From Sipunculus nudus (Eukaryota > Annelida > Sipuncula > Golfingiida > Sipunculidae), in contig JAPPUL010000082.1 in NCBI GenBank assembly GCA_026874595.1, positions 62,001 through 126,000 of the forward strand: 64,000 bases of DNA. The letters run 5' to 3'. How positions within the stretch are numbered: position 1 is the first letter of the stretch; each line of letters opens with the position of its first letter. A model generated the notes under the pieces. The model saw only the letters and a program-made list of their open reading frames with translations. It was not told where the DNA came from and made no database searches. Of this stretch, positions 46,209 through 55,656 are shown piece after piece. Made by a program: the position numbers and the translations under genes.

Positions 46209-46299
46209 ATGCCCTCCTTTTTTAACTCTTTTCTTAATTAAAGATACCTCTTATATTTGTATATAAATATAAGAACTTTATATTTACTACCCAAACATT

Positions 46300-46379
46300 A
46301 AACTTCTTCCCAACTTCTTCCCAACTTCTTCCCTACCATTTCCCAACTTCTTCCATACCACTCCCATACCACTCCCATT
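46300..46379. repeat. Direct repeats between dapF and dsrC
   Basis: Three CAACTTCTTCC units followed by two or three CATACCACTCC units. Located in the 295-bp gap between the dapF stop and the dsrC start... on the minus strand the order is dapF, gap, then nothing coding, so the tract is downstream of dapF's neighbour and upstream of dsrC. No promoter could be fixed. Confidence 0.75.
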
Positions 46380-46503
46380 CTATCCAGACTATAAGCTTTA
46401 TTACTAACAAGTTTTTTTACCTCTTAGTTCCAATTTAATTATTTTTTTTATTCCTTGCTTACTCTTTATAACTCGTATTCTTTATAACCTTAGAGCTTTT
46501 GAC

Positions 46504-47370
46504 TTATATCTCCCCCTCAAATACTAGCTCCGCTGGGCCCTTTAAATATATATTACCACCCCCATCTACCTCCAGTAGCACCATCCCTCCTTTTAGATGA
46601 TTTCTAACTCGCTTATCTAATATATCATTTTCTATCCCCGCACCTACTACTGCACATGCTCCCGTCCCGCAAGCAAGCGTTTCTCCACTGCCACGCTCCC
46701 ACGTCCTTTGTCTTACCTCTTGCCGACTTACTACCTCCACTATCTCCACATTTACTCGATTCGGAAATGACTTGTGATGCTCAAGCTCCTTCCCATAACG
46801 CTCAAGCGCAAACCCTTCCAAACTCTCCCCACATTCCAAAAATATTACACAATGTGGATTGCCCATCGATACCCCTGTGAACTTAAATACTCGATCCAAT
46901 ACCTCTATATCCTCATTTATTACTCGCCCGCTATAGCCAAGCACCGGTATCTTCTCCGCTCTGAATTCTGCCTTCCCCATGTTTATCTGTACATTCCCTA
47001 CCTTACCCCCACCCGCATTACCCCCACCACCATCTACATCCCCCAAAAGCTCTACCCTAACTCCGCATACATTCCCTCCCGTTTCTATCTCAAATTCCTT
47101 CTTCTCCGTTAGTTTATTATCATAAAGATATTTTGCAACGCATCTTAGCCCATTACCGCATGTCTCCGCCTTGCTGCCATCTGCATTGTACATCTCCATC
47201 TCAAATTCACAAAGTCGCCCTGGCTTTATTAATATTAATCCGTCCCCCCCTATCCCAAAATTACGATCACTTAGCTTTATCGCTAAGTCTCTCGGGTTTT
47301 TAACACTTTCTACAAAACAGTTTATATAAATATAATCATTGCCTAATCCTTGCATCTTTGTAAATTTCAT
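46504..47370 (-). CDS. dapF: Diaminopimelate epimerase
   Basis: 288 residues. The two catalytic cysteines are Cys71 in NADGSKAETCGNGLRCVAKYL and Cys234 in RGSGETLACGTGACAVVG. The N-terminus FTKMQGLGNDYIYINCF is also canonical. It converts LL- to meso-diaminopimelate for lysine and peptidoglycan. A Gly/Asn-rich insertion (GDVDGGGGNAGGGKVG, residues ~110-125) is unusual and probably repeat-derived. The ATG has only a weak GGGATAAG site. Confidence 0.96.
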   Translation of the reverse strand: MKFTKMQGLGNDYIYINCFVESVKNPRDLAIKLSDRNFGIGGDGLILIKPGRLCEFEMEMYNADGSKAETCGNGLRCVAKYLYDNKLTEKKEFEIETGGNVCGVRVELLGDVDGGGGNAGGGKVGNVQINMGKAEFRAEKIPVLGYSGRVINEDIEVLDRVFKFTGVSMGNPHCVIFLECGESLEGFALERYGKELEHHKSFPNRVNVEIVEVVSRQEVRQRTWERGSGETLACGTGACAVVGAGIENDILDKRVRNHLKGGMVLLEVDGGGNIYLKGPAELVFEGEI

Positions 47371-47391
47371 CGCTTATCCCACTTTAGCTCG

Positions 47392-47443
47392 TCTTCTATT
47401 ATATCTTCTATTATATCTTCCATTATATCTTCCATTATATCTT
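47392..47443 (-). repeat. Four 12-bp units upstream of dapF
   Basis: TCTTCTATTATA and TCTTCCATTATA alternate over four units directly upstream of the dapF start on the minus strand. Confidence 0.85.
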
Positions 47444-47498
47444 ATAACTCCCTTTCTAATACCCCTTTAAACTACTCTTTTGATTTATTTTTAAGCCC

Positions 47499-48269
47499 CT
47501 AGTTCGTTAAGAGCAACTCCTCTTCTGACAAAAACTTATTTATTGACTCTTTTGTATCTCTTATCTGTGCCTTAAACACTTCCTCGTCTATGTCCCGAAG
47601 CCCATATAACGCTTCCTCGTATTTGTCATTAAGCATTATACATTTGTCCTCTGTCTCCTCTATAAATAGTAATAACTCCTCTTCACTTCGACCCTTCAAT
47701 AACTCCTTTGTCTCGAAAAAACTTGCATTTAACTCCTCTAAGGTTTGCTTTATTTCATCGCTTAGCATCTGCTTCTTTTTGGGTATCCGACGACCACTTC
47801 CTAGCCTCCTTATAACCAAAAATATCACTATCAACAATATTGCGCTCCCACCAAGTAATCCTACATATATCCCTATCCCCTCCGCTTCGTATCTTGATAA
47901 CAACGCTTGGGCATCATTTACCGATTTTAATGTCTTTAAATAACTTTTATGATCCTCTGCATATGCTTCTATTTTAAGCGCTTCTGTTAATATCATCTTC
48001 GCTTTTGTTAAATCTGCACTTGCCTTACCATAACTACCTTCTCCAAAGTGTTTTAATCCTCGCTGCAAATAACTTTCTGATATATAATAAACTGAACGTC
48101 TTTGTCCTTCCTTCTCATTTAAAGACTTTGTAAAATCCTCTATAGCTTTGTCATAATCTTTAATTATATATGCCTCATACCCGCTCTCATAATAACTGCC
48201 CCACATCTGGAGCGCAATACAAAGTAGTAGTAGTATTTGGATAGGAAATAATATCTTTATATTTCTCAT
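47499..48269 (-). CDS. TPR protein with central membrane helix
   Basis: 256 residues. An N-terminal hydrophobic signal or anchor (ILFPIQILLLLCIALQMWG) is followed by TPR-like helices (SGYEAYIIKDYDKAIEDFTKSL, then YGKASADLTKAKMILTEALKI). A second membrane helix (GLLGGSAILLIVIFLVIRRL, residues ~135-155) follows, then a basic patch and a cytoplasmic coiled coil (residues ~168-250). The arrangement, periplasmic TPR plus cytoplasmic coil, suggests a trans-membrane scaffold. No family recognised. ATG with AAGGGTTT. Confidence 0.65.
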   Translation of the reverse strand: MRNIKILFPIQILLLLCIALQMWGSYYESGYEAYIIKDYDKAIEDFTKSLNEKEGQRRSVYYISESYLQRGLKHFGEGSYGKASADLTKAKMILTEALKIEAYAEDHKSYLKTLKSVNDAQALLSRYEAEGIGIYVGLLGGSAILLIVIFLVIRRLGSGRRIPKKKQMLSDEIKQTLEELNASFFETKELLKGRSEEELLLFIEETEDKCIMLNDKYEEALYGLRDIDEEVFKAQIRDTKESINKFLSEEELLLTN

Positions 48270-48588
48270 ATAAACCCTTGCCCATATTAGCTTTTTAAAG
48301 CATTACTTTCTTACTTATAATGCTTTTTTAATTAAGATAATATATTAGGTTTTATAGCTGTATAAATATTTTTATTAACTTGCATTTAAGGGATACTTTG
48401 TTATCTTGTATATTTTTCGTTTTACCATGGTCCACATAATTAGGGTCGTCTCGTTAAATCTTATTATTAAACTTTTATATCCTCTAGCTGGATATTCTTT
48501 TTTTTGGCTTTTACTTTACTTAAAAAAAGCAAGTAAATATATATTATTTTTTATTTTAAAATACTTATAATGAAGGAGGCTTTAGCTT
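48270..48588. other. Divergent intergenic region
   Basis: 319 bp of AT-rich DNA between the TPR membrane gene (minus) and the aminotransferase gene (plus). A T-rich run and AT-rich -10-like words are present; the plus-strand gene has AAGGAGG just before its start. I see no RNA gene or strong hairpin. Confidence 0.5.
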
Positions 48589-49755
48589 ATGTTAAAGGAC
48601 TTTTTAATTTCTCCAGGACCTACTCAGGTTCCACATGACATATTGGCAGCGATGGCACAGCCTTTATATCATCATAGAACACCCAAATTCAGTTCCGTGC
48701 TTGTCAATACGATTGACTTACTGAAACAACTTTATAGCACAAAAGAAGAGGTATATATATTATCTTCAAGCGGAACGGGAGGTATGGAGGCGGCTGTCGT
48801 TAATACTTTGTCGCCAGGAGACAAGGCTATTGTTGTTCGTACTGGGAAGTTTGGTGAGCGGTGGGGTGATATTTGTGAGGCTTATAACGTAAGACCTTTT
48901 TATATAGACGTTAATTGGGGTTCTTCGGTCTCTCTTTCTGCTATTAAAAATGCGTTTGCCCAAAACCCTGATGCTAAGGCTTTGTTTATTCAATATTGTG
49001 AAACCTCAACTGGTGCGCAAAACCCTGTTAAGGAGATTGCTTCTTTTGTCAAAGATACTGGTGCTATTTTTGTTGTTGATGCCATTACGGCTCTTGGTGT
49101 TAGCGAGTGCCCTGTTGATGAATGGAATATTGACATTGCTGTTTGCGGTTCCCAGAAGTCTTTAATGCTTCCGCCGGGTCTTGCGTTCATATCCTTTTCT
49201 GAGAAAGCACGTGAGCTTGCTAAATCCTCAACTTTACCTAAACTATATTTTGATTTAAAACAGGAGAGAAAGGCTCTTAAAAATAATACTACAGCATGGA
49301 CTCCCGCTGTTTCACTTATTATTGGACTAAATCGTGCTTTAAATCGTATAGTTTTGGAAGAGGGTTTAAATAATGTAATTGCTCGGCACGCTCTCATTGC
49401 TGATGCAACCCGTAAGGGAGTTGGGGCTTTAGGACTTGAACTTTTTGCAGATAATCCTGCTAACTCTGTAACATCTGTTAAAGTGCCTGAGGGTATTGAC
49501 GGAGCTAAGATACCAAAGCTTATGAGAGATAAATATGGTGTTGCTATTGCTGGAGGGCAGTCTTCTTTAAAGGGTAAGATATTTCGTATTGGGCACCTTG
49601 GTTATATCGAGAAAAGTGATTTGGCTATCGCCTTTCAGGCCCTAGAATTTACACTAAAAGACCTTGGCTATGAATTTACTTGGGGAGCTTCCCTAAAAGC
49701 TGTTCAAACTGCACTTTATGATATATACAAGAATATTCCTATAAGGACTAACTAA
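48589..49755 (+). CDS. Class V aminotransferase (serine/alanine-glyoxylate type)
   Basis: 388 residues. LISPGPTQVPHDILAAMAQPLYHHRTPKF at the N-terminus, SSSGTGGMEAAVVNTLSPGDKAIV, then AIFVVDAITALGVSECPVDEWNIDIAVCGSQKSLMLPPGLAFI with the PLP lysine Lys190. This family includes serine-glyoxylate, alanine-glyoxylate and phosphoserine-like aminotransferases; a phosphoserine role is also conceivable. ATG behind AAGGAGG. The stop lies at the beginning of the 145-bp repeat array. Confidence 0.9.
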   Translation: MLKDFLISPGPTQVPHDILAAMAQPLYHHRTPKFSSVLVNTIDLLKQLYSTKEEVYILSSSGTGGMEAAVVNTLSPGDKAIVVRTGKFGERWGDICEAYNVRPFYIDVNWGSSVSLSAIKNAFAQNPDAKALFIQYCETSTGAQNPVKEIASFVKDTGAIFVVDAITALGVSECPVDEWNIDIAVCGSQKSLMLPPGLAFISFSEKARELAKSSTLPKLYFDLKQERKALKNNTTAWTPAVSLIIGLNRALNRIVLEEGLNNVIARHALIADATRKGVGALGLELFADNPANSVTSVKVPEGIDGAKIPKLMRDKYGVAIAGGQSSLKGKIFRIGHLGYIEKSDLAIAFQALEFTLKDLGYEFTWGASLKAVQTALYDIYKNIPIRTN

Positions 49756-50635
49756 GTTAGTATTTTTACCTAACCTGTGTTTCTAAGGCCGGATGCTATA
49801 CAGTTTATACTGTTTGCAAGCATCCGTGTATATCGTCACTTGCAAAATCATTATCCGTATAATCTCCTCTTCGTTTCAAATAAATCAAAGGACTAGCTAA
49901 GTTAGTATTTTTACCTAACCTGTGTTTCTAAGGCCGGATGCTATACAGTTTATACTGTTTGCAAGCATCCGGAAGTGTATATCGTCGCTTGCAAAATCAT
50001 TATCCGTATAATCTCCTCTTCGTTTCAAATAAATCAAAGGACTAGCTAAGTTAGTATTTTTACCTAACCTGTGTTTCTAAGGCCGGATGCTATACAGTTT
50101 ATACTGTTTGCAAGCATCCGTGTATATCGTCACTTGCAAAATCATTATCCGTATAATCTCCTCTTCGTTTCAAATAAATCAAAGGACTAGCTAAGTTAGT
50201 ATTTTTACCTAACCTGTGTTTCTAAGGCCGGATGCTATACAGTTTATACTGTTTGCAAGCATCCGTGTATATCGTCGCTTGCAAAATCATTATCCGTATA
50301 ATCTCCTCTTCGTTTCAAATAAATCAAAGGACTAGCTAAGTTAGTATTTTTACCTAACCTGTGTTTCTAAGGCCGGATGCTATACAGTTTATACTGTTTG
50401 CAAGCATCCGTGTATATCGTCACTTGCAAAATCATTATCCGTATAATCTCCTCTTCGTTTCAAATAAATCAAAGGACTAGCTAAGTTAGTATTTTTACCT
50501 AACCTGTGTTTCTAAGGCCGGATGCTATACAGTTTATACTGTTTGCAAGCATCCGGAAGTGTATATCGTCGCTTGCCACATCATCATCTTTATAATTTAT
50601 CCCTCTTTTTAAAAGGACTATCTGTATCAAGTTCA
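49752..50635. repeat. Six tandem ~145-bp copies carrying PEP carboxylase 3' ends
   Basis: Units begin at CTAAGTTAG words at 49752, 49897, 50046, 50191, 50336 and 50481, so the period is 145 bp (149 for the second). On the minus strand each unit contains the last ~110 bp of PEP carboxylase coding sequence, its stop and a ~35-bp flank. The sixth unit is the real gene end. Upstream copies have a diverged beginning and four of them lack the 4 bp TTCC, which breaks the frame. Each unit includes the inverted repeat CGGATGC...GCATCCG around ACAGT-TTAT-ACTGT. The gap between the aminotransferase and PEP carboxylase holds nothing else. Confidence 0.96.
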
Positions 50636-53201
50636 GTAAATCTATATGAGGGTTTCTGTGTTCTATAGATTTATCGAGTAATGATGCTGTTTCAAATAAA
50701 TCACTTTGGCGTTTTATCCTTAAAATATAAGATTTAGTAAGCTCATGTTCTTTTCGTATCATACCGTATATCTTTTTGCCTACTTCCTTATCCTTAACTA
50801 TATCCGCATATAAAGCTGCAATCTCTATATCTGTTTTTGCAAGGCTCATTGAAATGTTATCTATCAATACACTAAAAAATAGCCATTTGTCATACATCTC
50901 ACATAAAAGCTCTTCGTTCCCTCCTCCGTCCTCCTCTAAGAACTTCTTAAATCCATATCCAACCCCATACCAGCCTGATATGATATGACGGTTTTGTATC
51001 CAGCTAAATACCCACGGAATTGCTCTTATATTGTTTATACTGTCTGCTTGCTTTCTTTTGGCCGGCCTTGAGGCTATATTTAACTTCTGGATGCTTGCAA
51101 AGGGAGTTGCCTCTTTGAAATACAAAAACAAATCCTTGTCACTTACCAACTTTCTATATGCCTCATACGAATAGCTAGATATCTTTTCCATTGCCTTCTC
51201 ATACTCCAAAACCCTCTTAACATCTTCTTCCTTAGCATTACATATACTCTCCATTCCCGCCTCCATCACCTTAGACATAAGTAAACTTATCCGCATAATC
51301 GCTGTGTGTTCATGGGCATACTTCCTAGATATTACCTCACCCTGCTCCGTTATCTTTATCTTGCCATTTACACTCTCTTTAGGCTGAGCCTCTATTGACT
51401 TGCCAACATATTCACTCCCTCCCCGGCTTATTGACCCACCTCGTCCATGAAACAGCTTTAATACTATATTATATTTTTGTGCTATTGCGAATAGCGTTTG
51501 TTGGGCCTTGTATAATTCCCATACTGAAGTTAGTATTCCTCCTTGCTTATTACTGTCTGAGTAGCCTATCATCACCTCTTGTATATTCCCTCGGGCTGCA
51601 AGATGTTTTGTGTATGCTTGATTCAAAAATAAATCTTCCAAAACTTTACTTGCATTTGATAAATCGTCTATCGTCTCAAAAAGTGGTACTATATCAAGTC
51701 GACTAAAACATTCACCCTCTCCACCTCCCAAAACCCCATAAAGCCCCGCTTCCTTGGCTAGTAACAATACTGCAAGTACATCATGTGCTCCGTGCGTCAT
51801 GCTTATTATATAGCTTCCTATCGCTTGTTCCGATATTGTATCTTGAGCTATCTTTATCTCTTTGAACACTTTATGTGTCTCTTCATTCTCTTTCGTTGTG
51901 AATTTATAATGTATTGGGATTAACGGGCGGGGACTTAAAAGCTCTTTTGTTAAAAACTTTATCTTCTCGCCATCTCCTAGCTCGTCATAACTCCCACCTC
52001 CTAGTATATTAAGTCCGCTTACTACATCATCTAGTAATGTATGATGACGGGTCCCTATCTCCCTTATATCCAAGCTTACAAGATGAAAGCCAAATACCTT
52101 AACCTTCCTAAGTAGTGGGTCAAGCTCTGTTTTTGCAACTCGCTCGTTTTGTCCTTCTATTAGGGCATGTCGAAGTAAGTTTAAATCTTCTAAAAAATCT
52201 TCTACACTTGAGTAAGAATAATCCTTTGCTCCATATTCATCTTCTGCATAATACAAAATCTGTTCTAAATCCCTCTTTTTTGAGTACATTGTGTTTTCAA
52301 GGCGTAACTTTATAAGTGCAACCTTTTGTCTGTAAAGCTCATGAGGGTTTCTTGCAACTATTTTATGAAAATCTACTTTTAGTAATTCTTTATCATGCAA
52401 AAGCGACTTTTCAAGTATTTTTGACTCCGGGGTTAGATACCTTGACTGGCTAAAGGACATTATAAGCTCATTTAAGGAGTCTATATATTTCTTTATTATC
52501 AAATCCTTATGTCTTAAAAGGGTTTCTTTTGTAACCACGCTTGTAACATTAGGATTTCCATCACGATCGCCGCCTATCCAAGAACCAAAACGAAGAATAG
52601 TCGGTATTTGAAATTTGTATCCTGGATAAAAGTCAGAAAGGCTTACCTCAAGCTCTTTATACAAGGGGTTTACTATATTATAAAATATTTTGTCGAAATA
52701 AAAAAGACCATTATTAACCTCTTGTAAGACCGTGGGCTTTTCAAGTTTGACATCTCCCGTAAACCATAATTTGCTAACCTCGTTTAAAACAAGTTCTCTT
52801 ATATTCCTTATCTCATGCTCACTGTGCTCTACTGTTGTTTTATTTAAAAGTAGCTCATATATTTTTAGATATTTCTCAAGTACGGTATGACGTTTTGTCT
52901 CGCTTGGATGTGCTGTTATTACAGGTTGTATGTCGAGTTTGTCAAGAAGCTTTTGTACATCCTCTGCACTGCACCCCTGCTCTTTGAAGGTTCTTATACA
53001 TTGTTCTAGGGAATCGCCTACTAATGCTTCACTTTTTAATGTTTCTCTATCAAGCAAATGTAAGTATACGTCCTCTGATATATTTAGAAGCTGAAAGTAT
53101 ATCCTGTAAAATCTAAGTATTATAAACATGGTTTCTCTATCAAGACGTTCAATCCCTTTATAAAGCTCTTCCTTGCTCATCTTCTCACTTTCCTCTCCCA
53201 C
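50499..53201 (-). CDS. ppc: Phosphoenolpyruvate carboxylase
   Basis: 900 residues from the GTG at 53201. Family motifs: TAHPSETKRHTVLEKY (catalytic His), RFGSWIGGDRDGNPNVT, FHLVSLDIREIG, MIGYSDSNKQGGILTS, FHGRGGSISRGG and the C-terminal ASGLRNTG. It fixes bicarbonate onto PEP to form oxaloacetate. In-frame sequence continues upstream of the GTG to 53297 and encodes a conserved-looking PEP carboxylase N-terminus (FLNDILLDVLKEQVGEEVYNKV), but there is no ATG, GTG or TTG there. A GGGAGGAC site stands 8 nt before an ATC at 53297. The GTG at 53201 has no ribosome site; an ATG at 53180 has GGAGAGG. The start is therefore unresolved. Confidence 0.95.
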   Translation of the reverse strand: MGEESEKMSKEELYKGIERLDRETMFIILRFYRIYFQLLNISEDVYLHLLDRETLKSEALVGDSLEQCIRTFKEQGCSAEDVQKLLDKLDIQPVITAHPSETKRHTVLEKYLKIYELLLNKTTVEHSEHEIRNIRELVLNEVSKLWFTGDVKLEKPTVLQEVNNGLFYFDKIFYNIVNPLYKELEVSLSDFYPGYKFQIPTILRFGSWIGGDRDGNPNVTSVVTKETLLRHKDLIIKKYIDSLNELIMSFSQSRYLTPESKILEKSLLHDKELLKVDFHKIVARNPHELYRQKVALIKLRLENTMYSKKRDLEQILYYAEDEYGAKDYSYSSVEDFLEDLNLLRHALIEGQNERVAKTELDPLLRKVKVFGFHLVSLDIREIGTRHHTLLDDVVSGLNILGGGSYDELGDGEKIKFLTKELLSPRPLIPIHYKFTTKENEETHKVFKEIKIAQDTISEQAIGSYIISMTHGAHDVLAVLLLAKEAGLYGVLGGGEGECFSRLDIVPLFETIDDLSNASKVLEDLFLNQAYTKHLAARGNIQEVMIGYSDSNKQGGILTSVWELYKAQQTLFAIAQKYNIVLKLFHGRGGSISRGGSEYVGKSIEAQPKESVNGKIKITEQGEVISRKYAHEHTAIMRISLLMSKVMEAGMESICNAKEEDVKRVLEYEKAMEKISSYSYEAYRKLVSDKDLFLYFKEATPFASIQKLNIASRPAKRKQADSINNIRAIPWVFSWIQNRHIISGWYGVGYGFKKFLEEDGGGNEELLCEMYDKWLFFSVLIDNISMSLAKTDIEIAALYADIVKDKEVGKKIYGMIRKEHELTKSYILRIKRQSDLFETASLLDKSIEHRNPHIDLLNLIQIVLLKRGINYKDDDVASDDIHFRMLANSINCIASGLRNTG

Positions 53202-53297
53202 AAAGGGAATTACCTTATTATATACTTCTTCTCCAACTTGTTCTTTTAAAACATCTAATAAAATATCATTTAGAAATTCAAATTCAAAAGTACCGAT

Positions 53298-53570
53298 TTC
53301 TCTGTCCTCCCATTAGCCTATGTATTGATTTAACCCTCTTTATATTACTAAATAAAGCAATATTTTACAAAAATACCTACATGGCATTCATTTATTATTT
53401 CTATACTTTCGACTATTTATAGTGTGTTTGGTAGATAAATTTAATGTGTTTTAATGTAAAGACTAAAATAGAAACTAAAAGTCTTATTAAGTATATTTAG
53501 AAAATAATATTTAGAAAATAAAAAGATATTATTATAGTATCCTTTATTGTCTTTATTTTAGGTAATTAAT
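53298..53570. other. Divergent intergenic region upstream of ppc
   Basis: About 270 bp, AT-rich, with a GGGAGG site near 53310 on the minus strand that belongs to ppc. Plus-strand sequence holds direct repeats (GACTAAAATAGAAACTAAAAG; AGAAAATAATATTTAGAAAATA). No further gene or RNA seen. Confidence 0.45.
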
Positions 53571-55628
53571 ATGCAAGACAATACTCCGTTTAAACCTATC
53601 ATAGAAGAAAAAGATAAACCAACTCTTCGTACTTCGCAGAAAATGATATTTAAGGTAGCGGCACAGTCTTTTGATAAGGGAGATATTGAGTCAAGCGTTT
53701 TTATGTATTCGAAATTGCTAAGCTCACAAAATATTAAAGAGCACATTAAAGCAAAAATAGAAGCAATAATTAATGCATCTTTAAAGGATAATCTTAAAGC
53801 TAAGGAAGATATTGAAACTAAAAAGTTACGCTCCAAAAGGCGTAGTAGTGATATAGACCCTGCAAATCCTACTCTAAAAAATACCGATAGACGCAAGAAT
53901 TTTTTGGGCAGACGAGCTTATGATAAAAAAAACGTACTTGAAAATATAAACTCTTTTCTTTTAGAACATATAGAAACGGACATTAAACCAAAAGGTAATG
54001 TAGATAAAGTAGAAAAGGATGATAAGCTTAATAAGACAAGAGAGGATTTTCTTGCAAGCCAGACTAAGGATTTTGCAATAGATAACATATTAAAGCATAT
54101 TCTAGCACAGATTAATCTCTCAAAAGAGCTTTCAAAAGAGCTTTCAAAAGAGCTTTCAAAAGAAGGATTAGATAATCTAATTGATAAGATGCACGCAAGA
54201 GAAAAAAGTAAAACAAGCCAAGCAGTTGAGCTGGATGTAAGTTCTTATCCTGAGGGAGCTGGTTTTGCATTATATTCTGAAGCTAAACAGGATGAAGGTA
54301 AGGCAGATTCGGCCGAGGCTCCCTTTGACGATGAGAATGATCAATCGGTTATAGATGGCGTTTTGGCAGATGGCGCTTTGGCAGATGGCGCTTTGGCAGA
54401 TGGCGTTTTGGCAGATGGCACTTTGACAGATGGCGTTTTGGCAGATGACACTTTGACAGATGACACTTTGACAGATGACACTTTAGCTGATGCATTAAAT
54501 AAGACACTTGAAAACACATTGAATGTTAAGATACAAGCAGACGAAGCGATTAAAGAGAAAATAAACTCATTAGAAGAAAAGCATAAGCATCTATCTAATA
54601 CGATGGAAAAGACCTTAAATGACAGTGTTAAAGCGATGTCAAACTTATCGCAGTTAACGATAGAGGCATTAAAAGTAAAAAAGGCTTCGGTATTGGATTC
54701 TGATGTTTTGCCTGATGTATCGAAGAAAGATGATATTATAAGCCTTGGTGCTTCTGATAGAGGTTTTGCAAATAAGGCTGCTAAAGAAGGGAGTGAAGGC
54801 AAAGAGGGTGATAAAAGCAAAGAGGGTGATAAAAGCAAAGAGGATGATTTGGAGGATGAGGAGGAAGAAGATGTAGTAAAGGAGATGGATGAGCTTAGGG
54901 ATGCTATTTTAAATGCAAAAAAGCACTTAAGAGAAGATAGAAAGTTAGGAGATGATATTATTAAAAGAGGAGAAGATAGAGAGTCTAAAGAGGAAGGGGA
55001 TGCTTTTAGTAATGTGGACAAAGTGCTTGCTAACGAGGAGTTATCAGATAGTGCTGAGGATGCAGAATCAACTTTATTCAAAGCAAAAGAAGAAGTTATA
55101 AAAGTAGAGACAAAGCCTCGGGGCATCTCGCGTGTATCGCTTGGGCAAGCAAGAGAGGAGCAATCAAAACTAACTAAAGAAATAGTGAAAGAAGTATTAA
55201 ACGAAACAAAGAAAGAGAAGCTAGCACAAATCGAGCCTGAAAAACGCAGTGTAAAATCGGTAAAGAAGGAGATAAAGCTTACATTTGACTTTAGTGATAT
55301 GTTTAACAATAAATACTACAGAAGATATCAAGGGATGCTAAATGAGGCAGCGTATCTGGTTGCAAGACATAAGCTTGATGAGGCACTTGAATATTATTAT
55401 GTGATAAAAGATCAAAAGATCCCAAAATCGTTTCAAATGATGCTGCAAACGAATATAGATGACATAGAAAACACCATAGTAGAAACCTTTCACTATTCAG
55501 ACACGATAGTAAAAGTAAATGAAGAGGGAGAGATATCAAAGTTAAAGGTAATTCCGGATTCTCAAGATGATGTGCAAGAGGAGGCAGCGCCTAAAAGGCA
55601 AGATTCTATAATAAGCTTTAATGAATAG
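53571..55628 (+). CDS. Acidic repeat-rich protein with conserved C-terminal helical domain
   Basis: 685 residues, no signal peptide or membrane segment. Residues ~1-110 include a helical region and a basic NPTLKNTDRRKNFLGRRAYDKK patch. The middle is low-complexity and repeat-driven: LSKELSKELSKE (~residues 184-198), about nine five-residue ADGAL/ADGVL/TDDTL units (~263-305) encoded by 15-bp repeats, and EGDKSK units (~410-425). A coiled-coil acidic region follows. The last ~130 residues (KLTFDFSDMFNNKYYRRYQGMLNEAAYLVARHKLDEALEYYYVIKDQ) look like a TPR-type helical domain. Unknown family; possibly a cytoplasmic scaffold. Confidence 0.7.
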   Translation: MQDNTPFKPIIEEKDKPTLRTSQKMIFKVAAQSFDKGDIESSVFMYSKLLSSQNIKEHIKAKIEAIINASLKDNLKAKEDIETKKLRSKRRSSDIDPANPTLKNTDRRKNFLGRRAYDKKNVLENINSFLLEHIETDIKPKGNVDKVEKDDKLNKTREDFLASQTKDFAIDNILKHILAQINLSKELSKELSKELSKEGLDNLIDKMHAREKSKTSQAVELDVSSYPEGAGFALYSEAKQDEGKADSAEAPFDDENDQSVIDGVLADGALADGALADGVLADGTLTDGVLADDTLTDDTLTDDTLADALNKTLENTLNVKIQADEAIKEKINSLEEKHKHLSNTMEKTLNDSVKAMSNLSQLTIEALKVKKASVLDSDVLPDVSKKDDIISLGASDRGFANKAAKEGSEGKEGDKSKEGDKSKEDDLEDEEEEDVVKEMDELRDAILNAKKHLREDRKLGDDIIKRGEDRESKEEGDAFSNVDKVLANEELSDSAEDAESTLFKAKEEVIKVETKPRGISRVSLGQAREEQSKLTKEIVKEVLNETKKEKLAQIEPEKRSVKSVKKEIKLTFDFSDMFNNKYYRRYQGMLNEAAYLVARHKLDEALEYYYVIKDQKIPKSFQMMLQTNIDDIENTIVETFHYSDTIVKVNEEGEISKLKVIPDSQDDVQEEAAPKRQDSIISFNE

Positions 55629-55656
55629 TCTTTGTAGTATATAAAATTATAAAGAG

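Noticed and set aside
49752-50635. CRISPR-like array
   Set aside because: Units are contiguous with no variable spacers, and they contain ppc coding sequence. No cas genes.
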